Below, piece after piece: positions 59,801 through 64,000 of a stretch of 64,000 bases of DNA. The translations under genes and the position numbers were made by a program. This stretch comes from Caecitellus pseudoparvulus. Taxonomy: Eukaryota > Bigyra: Bicosoecida. Numbering within the stretch: the first letter of the stretch is position 1; each line of letters opens with the position of its first letter. Where the stretch lies: the NCBI GenBank assembly GCA_965644315.1, contig CBFFRQ010000042.1:661042-725041 (forward strand), in the 5' to 3' direction. The notes under the pieces were generated by a model, which made no database searches, was not told where the DNA came from, and saw only the letters and a list, made by a program, of their open reading frames with translations.

Positions 59801-61321
59801 TGGCCTGGGCTTGTTGTGACTCAGGATGCCAGACATCTGCTTGGCAACCTCCTCCTTCACCAGATCAGGGGAGGAGATGAGCACTCCCTGCATGGACTTC
59901 ACGGACCTGATGGGAGCTCGACGGGCTCGACGACCTCGACCTGACAGGCGCTTGATGTGTTGGTGGGGTGGTGAAGGGATCCGCAGCAGCGAGTTCCCCA
60001 AGCGTGCTCGGATCCTGGACAGAGTGACATGTCGCTTCTTCTTCACAAGCCTCGTGCACTTCCGCATTGCATCCTTGCGGCATTGAAGCGTGGCGTGTAG
60101 CTCTTCAGTGGCCATGGAGATTCCCTCTCGGATGGCACGGGCGTGGTCTGGCTGAGGATGCCGACCGGTGGCAAGTGCGAGCTTCCGGTGCAGCTTGGCA
60201 ATGGTCTTCCGCAGCTTGGACACGCGTGCAGTCATGGACTTCTTGAGCCCGCTGGCCGCCTTGATGTCCATCTTCAGCTGGGGCAGAGGGTCACGTGGGG
60301 TCTTGGCCTTGCGATGTGTGTCCATAGCCGCAGCTTCGATAGCACCGTTGAGAAAGGATAGGCTCGGGGCGGCGCTGCCTGTCTGGAGCGCGGTGGCCCG
60401 CGAGCTGAGGGATCCTCGAAACATCGCTTGCGCTGCCAGCCCGGCCTCTGTCGCTGAGGTCCACCAGGGTGGCACCGCCTGTACATGGGGGCTCTTGGAT
60501 GATGTCCACACTCGCTTGGCAGGCTCTCACCCGGACTTCTGCTGCAACAAGATGATGGTCACTGAGGACTAGTCGAGCGGCACTCCTTTTCGTCCCGCTG
60601 GAGAACGTTGTTGCGATGTGCAGTGGTCTGCTCAACATACTGTGGAGGTCCTCAGTCATCAGGATGTGGTCCAGAGCCCGACCATACCTGTGCGTTGGCA
60701 GGCCACCAAGTCCGGCTGGGATCAGTGGGCCTTGCTCGCAGAGGAGCTGCATCTGCAGGATGTCTTCAGTGGGCTCGGGAATGCCGGTCCGGTTCTCCCA
60801 GTGATCTGCTCCCACGTGCCTACCCCTTCGTCACCTGGATGAGTGTTCAAGTCACCCATGATGACAATCATGTGGGTGAGGCGGAGCTGTTGAACAGCAG
60901 ACTCAAGCTGCCGCCAAACCTCTTGCCGGTACGGAAGCTTCGTGTCCGGATCAGCGACTGGCTTCTTTCGCTGCCAAGAGTGCCAGTTGGGTACGTACGT
61001 GGCTATGATGGCGATGGGTTGTGGGCTTGCAGGGATCGAGCAAGCAATTATGCAGCGACCATCAACGTCGAGGCCCGGGATCACTGAGCCATTGAGTCTT
61101 CGATCAAGCAGCAAGGCAACCTCACTCCGCCCGACAGGCCGATCAGGCGGGCTTGGGCGGAAGCATTCAAGGCCCATGACTTCCGTGTCGAGCAGGCCGT
61201 GCCCCCCGAGGCTCTGTGACACAGAGTGCCAACATGGACGACGCACTGCACACAGACTGGACACAGGTGACGACATCGTGGACACACTGGCCGCAGGAGC
61301 CGTGCACATTCCAAGCAGCAA
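56893..61321 (-). pseudogene. LINE element 3 endonuclease-RT-knuckle region, frameshifted
   Basis: Successive frames carry endonuclease motifs (SEVALLLDRRL, IVIMGDLNTHPGD near 60860, LVLSDHHLVAAEV near 60555), a basic linker (59513-60511), reverse transcriptase (LVLFVDFRGAFDSVSH near 59260, HTLYADDLACIAT near 58960, LAINPSKSGVMI) and a C-terminal knuckle (CPICG...HVHILLHC near 57640). The last piece (QLYGKTSCAAVEFTAKAW) aligns in style with the C-terminus of element 1. At least five frame breaks between 56893 and 61321 make it inactive, though each motif is well preserved. Confidence 0.83.
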
Positions 61322-63572
61322 GTGCGAGTGTCATGTGTCTTCCGCGGCCGACAGGGGTATGGGGTGCATCGCTACTGATCTGGTCGGCGACTTGTACAGA
61401 TGTTGGGATGAGTGACAGTATGGGGTCAACCGTCTTGGCTCTCTCATCGGCAGCTGCTTGTTGGCGCGTGGTGCGGCCTACAGGGAGGTACACCCGTGTT
61501 GTCTTGCCAGTGATGAGAGTCTTTGGGCAGACAGTCTCGTCCTCAGCTACGAACGGGAGTGGGGGAAAGTCAGACCTGAGGGACAGCATGGCCAGCCGCA
61601 CTCTGTCTTTGAAGGGAATCGGCTTGCCACTCAGCGGGGAGGATGAGACACGGTACACAGACTCAATGCCCATCGAGTCGAGTGTGTTCAGGCAGCCGTC
61701 GATTGGAATGTTGGTGCTCTTGAAGGGTTCGTCAGGGTTCCACAGTACAAGTGTGGACTTCTCAGCGTTGACGACAATGAGCTGAAGGTGGGAGACACCT
61801 CCAGTGTCAACCAAGCTGAGAGCAAACGCGAAGTACACCCCAGCAAAGACTTTTGCCTCGGAGGTCATCTCTTTCTCTGCCTTGACATCAACCAGGCAGT
61901 GTCCAGACACTGTGCCGCCTTCAAGTTCCCGATGGCCCTCGTTGATACGCGTGAGCAAGAGATGAAGACCAGGGAGGAGCACAGGTGGACAGGCACTGGT
62001 GAGTGCTGCATCATCAGGCGCATGTCGGTACAGGAACGATTGAAAGAGGTCAAGCTTGTCTTGCTCGGTGGTCGGCATGGAAGGTTCTGTTTCACAGACA
62101 GCATGGACCTCCGAGTCTGGTGTGCCAGGGTGACGCGCGCTGTTCTTCTTCAACACAGCACAGAAGGATGTCTGCGCCGCTTGGATGGTGGCTGCGTGTT
62201 GAAGAAGGACAAGGTCATCGTCATTGAAGAGTGGCTCTCCTGCTGCTGTTTCAAAGCAGGCCTGGACACAGTGTCGTTGGTCCTTATTGCGGAACGCGTG
62301 CGCAGAGGCGAGGAGTTGCTGCAAGGGGGAACCCAAGTCAAGGTTTGGCCTGTCCAAGCCGTGCTGGTCGGCGACTGCAGTCAGCGGAAGTTTTAGCAGC
62401 GTAGTGGGTGCCGTGTTTGCAGGACTTGCACGGGGGTGGCTGTGCCGCGCTGCCCGATGGCTAGTGCCGCAGCTGCTCGGGGACACGGGAGGAGGTCTCT
62501 TGCGTGGGCTGGGCGAGTCCCATCTGCTGAAGAGTCGGGCGCTTTGACTCTGGTGGACGGAAGAGGGACATGTTCAGGGGAAGGAGCAGCTTGGCCTGGA
62601 CGACTCGGCGGGTGCAGATGGAGGGGAGGCGCTGTGGGGCGAGTAGTCACGACGCCCTCCTTGAACAGTTCAGCAAAGCGCCGAGGAGGAGAGCTCTTTG
62701 TCGATGGCTTGCGTTTCGTCCCCTCCGTGTCTTCTTCTTCTTGGGACCGCCTTCAGCAAGGGGCTTCTTGGCAGTGTGCTTGGCAGCTTGTCGACAGAGG
62801 CGTCATCTTCTGGAGAGACGGAGTGTCCGACAGGCTTTGGGAGCACGCTTGGCGATGGAGTGAGTGTTGGTGACATGGGCATGGACAAGCTTCAAGATCT
62901 TGGACACATCCCCACTCTCACAGGCAATGTTGGTTGCTGCCTCAGAGATCTTTTGAGCAACCTTCACTACAGAGGGAGGGGCGATCACGCTGACCCGGCG
63001 CGCTCTGACGTGAACTGCCGCGTGTTGGAGTACACCACGCCCACAGAGCCGCCCCCCTTCAACATGCATGATGAAGTCTTCTCGCACAGCAGCAGCAACG
63101 CGCAGGGACTTGGCGCATGGCGGGGGCCTTCACCGTCACTCAGCTTGGCGTGACAAGGAGAATGGTCTGCCCTGGTGCGGATTGTTTCAGCGCGGAATTA
63201 GCGCGCACCATCACAGGAGCAGCTCCAGGAAACTCGGCTCTCCAGCTCATCTCCGAAGATGCCAAGCCACCTGCGGACGAGTACCGATGCATCTTGTGGC
63301 CATCCAGGAAGGCCGGGATGTCCGCGCCACCGAGCTGGAAAGTCCGGGCTGCCCCTGGGCGATGCCATGCTCGGTCAGCACGCTCGCTCGTGGCCGCCTG
63401 ACACCTTACGCTGCTCCAGGCGTCTGTCCGCGAAGAGCACGCCGAGGACTCGGCTGGCCTTGAGATGGACATGATGATGAAGGCAATGGTTTCGGGCAAG
63501 CAGGGGTGCAGCGTCTTCAGCCGGAGCCGCACTTAGGCACTGCGTGGGGAGCGTGGCGTGCGGAAATCGCAC
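61167..63572 (-). pseudogene. LINE element 3 N-terminal and protease region, frameshifted
   Basis: Minus-strand pieces 63140-63572, 62803-63087 and 61167-62486 match the N-terminal part of element 2 (VLGVLFADRR, AARTFQLGG, NIACESGDVSKIL). The protease region retains RHCVQACFETAAG near 62265 and SHLQLIVVNAEKSTLVLWNPD near 61760, so the candidate Cys, His and Asp/Asn are conserved. It continues into LALAAWNVHGSCG, the beginning of the endonuclease, before the frame is lost. Confidence 0.8.
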
Positions 63573-63609
63573 TGCTGCTCACCCGCGCACCCAACGCAAT
63601 GCACTAGCG

Positions 63610-63696
63610 CTGTGCAACACCACACTTGGGTGCACGAGCGCCTGGATTAGGCATTGTTAGCAACGCACAACCTATGATTAGGTTGACATTTGGAAG
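63610..63696 (-). repeat. Conserved 5'-terminal segment of elements 2 and 3
   Basis: About 87 bases beginning ctgtgcaacaccacacttgg (plus strand) occur here and at about 55950-56038 with only a handful of mismatches, while internal sequence has diverged much more. This is likely the 5' UTR or promoter end of the subfamily. Confidence 0.85.
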
Positions 63697-63698
63697 AA

Positions 63699-64000
63699 TT
63701 AGGGTGGGGTTAGGGTTAGGGTTAGGGTTAGGGTTAGGGTTAGGGTAGGGGTTAGGGTTAGGGTTAGGGTTAGGGTTAGGGTTAGGGTTAGGGTTAGGGT
63801 TAGGGTTAGGGTTAGGGTTAGGGTTAGGGTTAGGGTTAGGGTTAGGGTTAGGGTTAGGGTTAGGGTTAGGGTTAGGGTTAGGGTTAGGGTTAGGGTTAGG
63901 GTTAGGGTTAGGGTTAGGGTTAGGGTTAGGGTTAGGGTTAGGGTTAGGGTTAGGGTTAGGGTTAGGGTTAGGGTTAGGGTTAGGGTTAGGGTTAGGGTTA
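63699..64000 (+). repeat. Terminal telomere, (TTAGGG)n
   Basis: About 49 tandem TTAGGG units reaching the window end, with two irregular units near the start (ttagggtgggg and ttagggtagggg). The G-rich strand runs 5' to 3' toward the right, as expected for a right chromosome end. Confidence 0.99.

Larger units (their letters stand above)
56059..63698 (-). mobile_element. Telomeric LINE element 3, full length but degenerate
   Basis: Spans 7.6 kb from the interstitial TTAGGG tract to the terminal telomere. The 3' end begins ctagcaactcacaatgcatt and the 5' end reads ...gacatttggaagaa into ttaggg. All domains of element 1 except the repeat array can be followed in the same order on the minus strand, broken by several frameshifts. 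The stretch 56059-56890 is 3' UTR-like sequence without a gene. No poly(A) tail. Confidence 0.85.

Noticed and set aside
44767-63698. LTR retrotransposon or integrated virus
   Set aside because: No long terminal repeats, no integrase or capsid motifs. APE endonuclease plus RT and a CCHC knuckle define a non-LTR element.

Overview
This window is one end of a eukaryotic chromosome. The last 302 bases (63699-64000) are an almost pure TTAGGG array with the G-rich strand running toward the end, so the telomere is on the right. The proximal 44 kb is a compact, GC-rich protist genome. Genes lie on both strands, intergenic gaps are tens to a few hundred bases, convergent genes nearly or actually overlap, and introns are short (most 51-84 nt) with GTGAGT/GTGCG-type donors. 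TTAGGG rather than TTTAGGG argues against a typical green alga. Genes tied to cilia or microtubules elsewhere (ZSWIM2-like E3 ligase, ARL2BP-like protein, kinesin-14) suggest a flagellate. A stramenopile or similar GC-rich flagellate is plausible, but that is inference.

Layout. 0-11 kb: a 5'-truncated TKL-like kinase, a kinesin-14 with a C-terminal motor, a small basic coiled-coil protein, and a WNK/NRBP-type pseudokinase with a C-terminal CCT-like domain. 11-26 kb: a secreted or membrane kelch-EGF protein, hydroxymethylbilane synthase (heme pathway), a gamma-carbonic-anhydrase-like protein, an ankyrin protein, a VTT/TVP38-type membrane protein, a RAD51 paralogue, the ZSWIM2-like E3 ligase, a second kelch protein and an unknown multipass membrane protein. 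26-37 kb: an ARL2BP-like protein, a proline/alanine protein with about 25 copies of a 42-bp repeat, a GINT1-like beta-propeller protein, and a very divergent kinase-like protein whose codon use looks less GC-driven. 36.9-39.5 kb has no recognisable gene. 39.5-44.0 kb encodes a chimeric RCC1-repeat multipass membrane protein. I reconstructed spliced models by finding GT-AG introns that restore frame and family homology; exon coordinates are in the entries.

From about 44.39 kb to the telomere the window is a train of three non-LTR retrotransposons, all on the minus strand: 5' end toward the telomere and 3' end toward the centromere. Element 1 (44.4-53.1 kb) keeps one uninterrupted 2,692-codon frame: an N-terminal 47-residue repeat array, a candidate papain-like cysteine protease, an APE-type endonuclease, a reverse transcriptase and a C-terminal CCHC knuckle. 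Element 2 (53.1-56.0 kb) lacks endonuclease and reverse transcriptase. Element 3 (56.1-63.7 kb) is full length but broken by frameshifts. Each 3' end abuts TTAGGG-like sequence without a poly(A) tail, and the 5' ends of elements 2 and 3 run straight into TTAGGG repeats. This is what priming of reverse transcription on the telomeric G-strand overhang, followed by telomerase capping, would leave. A telomere-dedicated LINE family carrying a cysteine-protease domain is the most notable system here.
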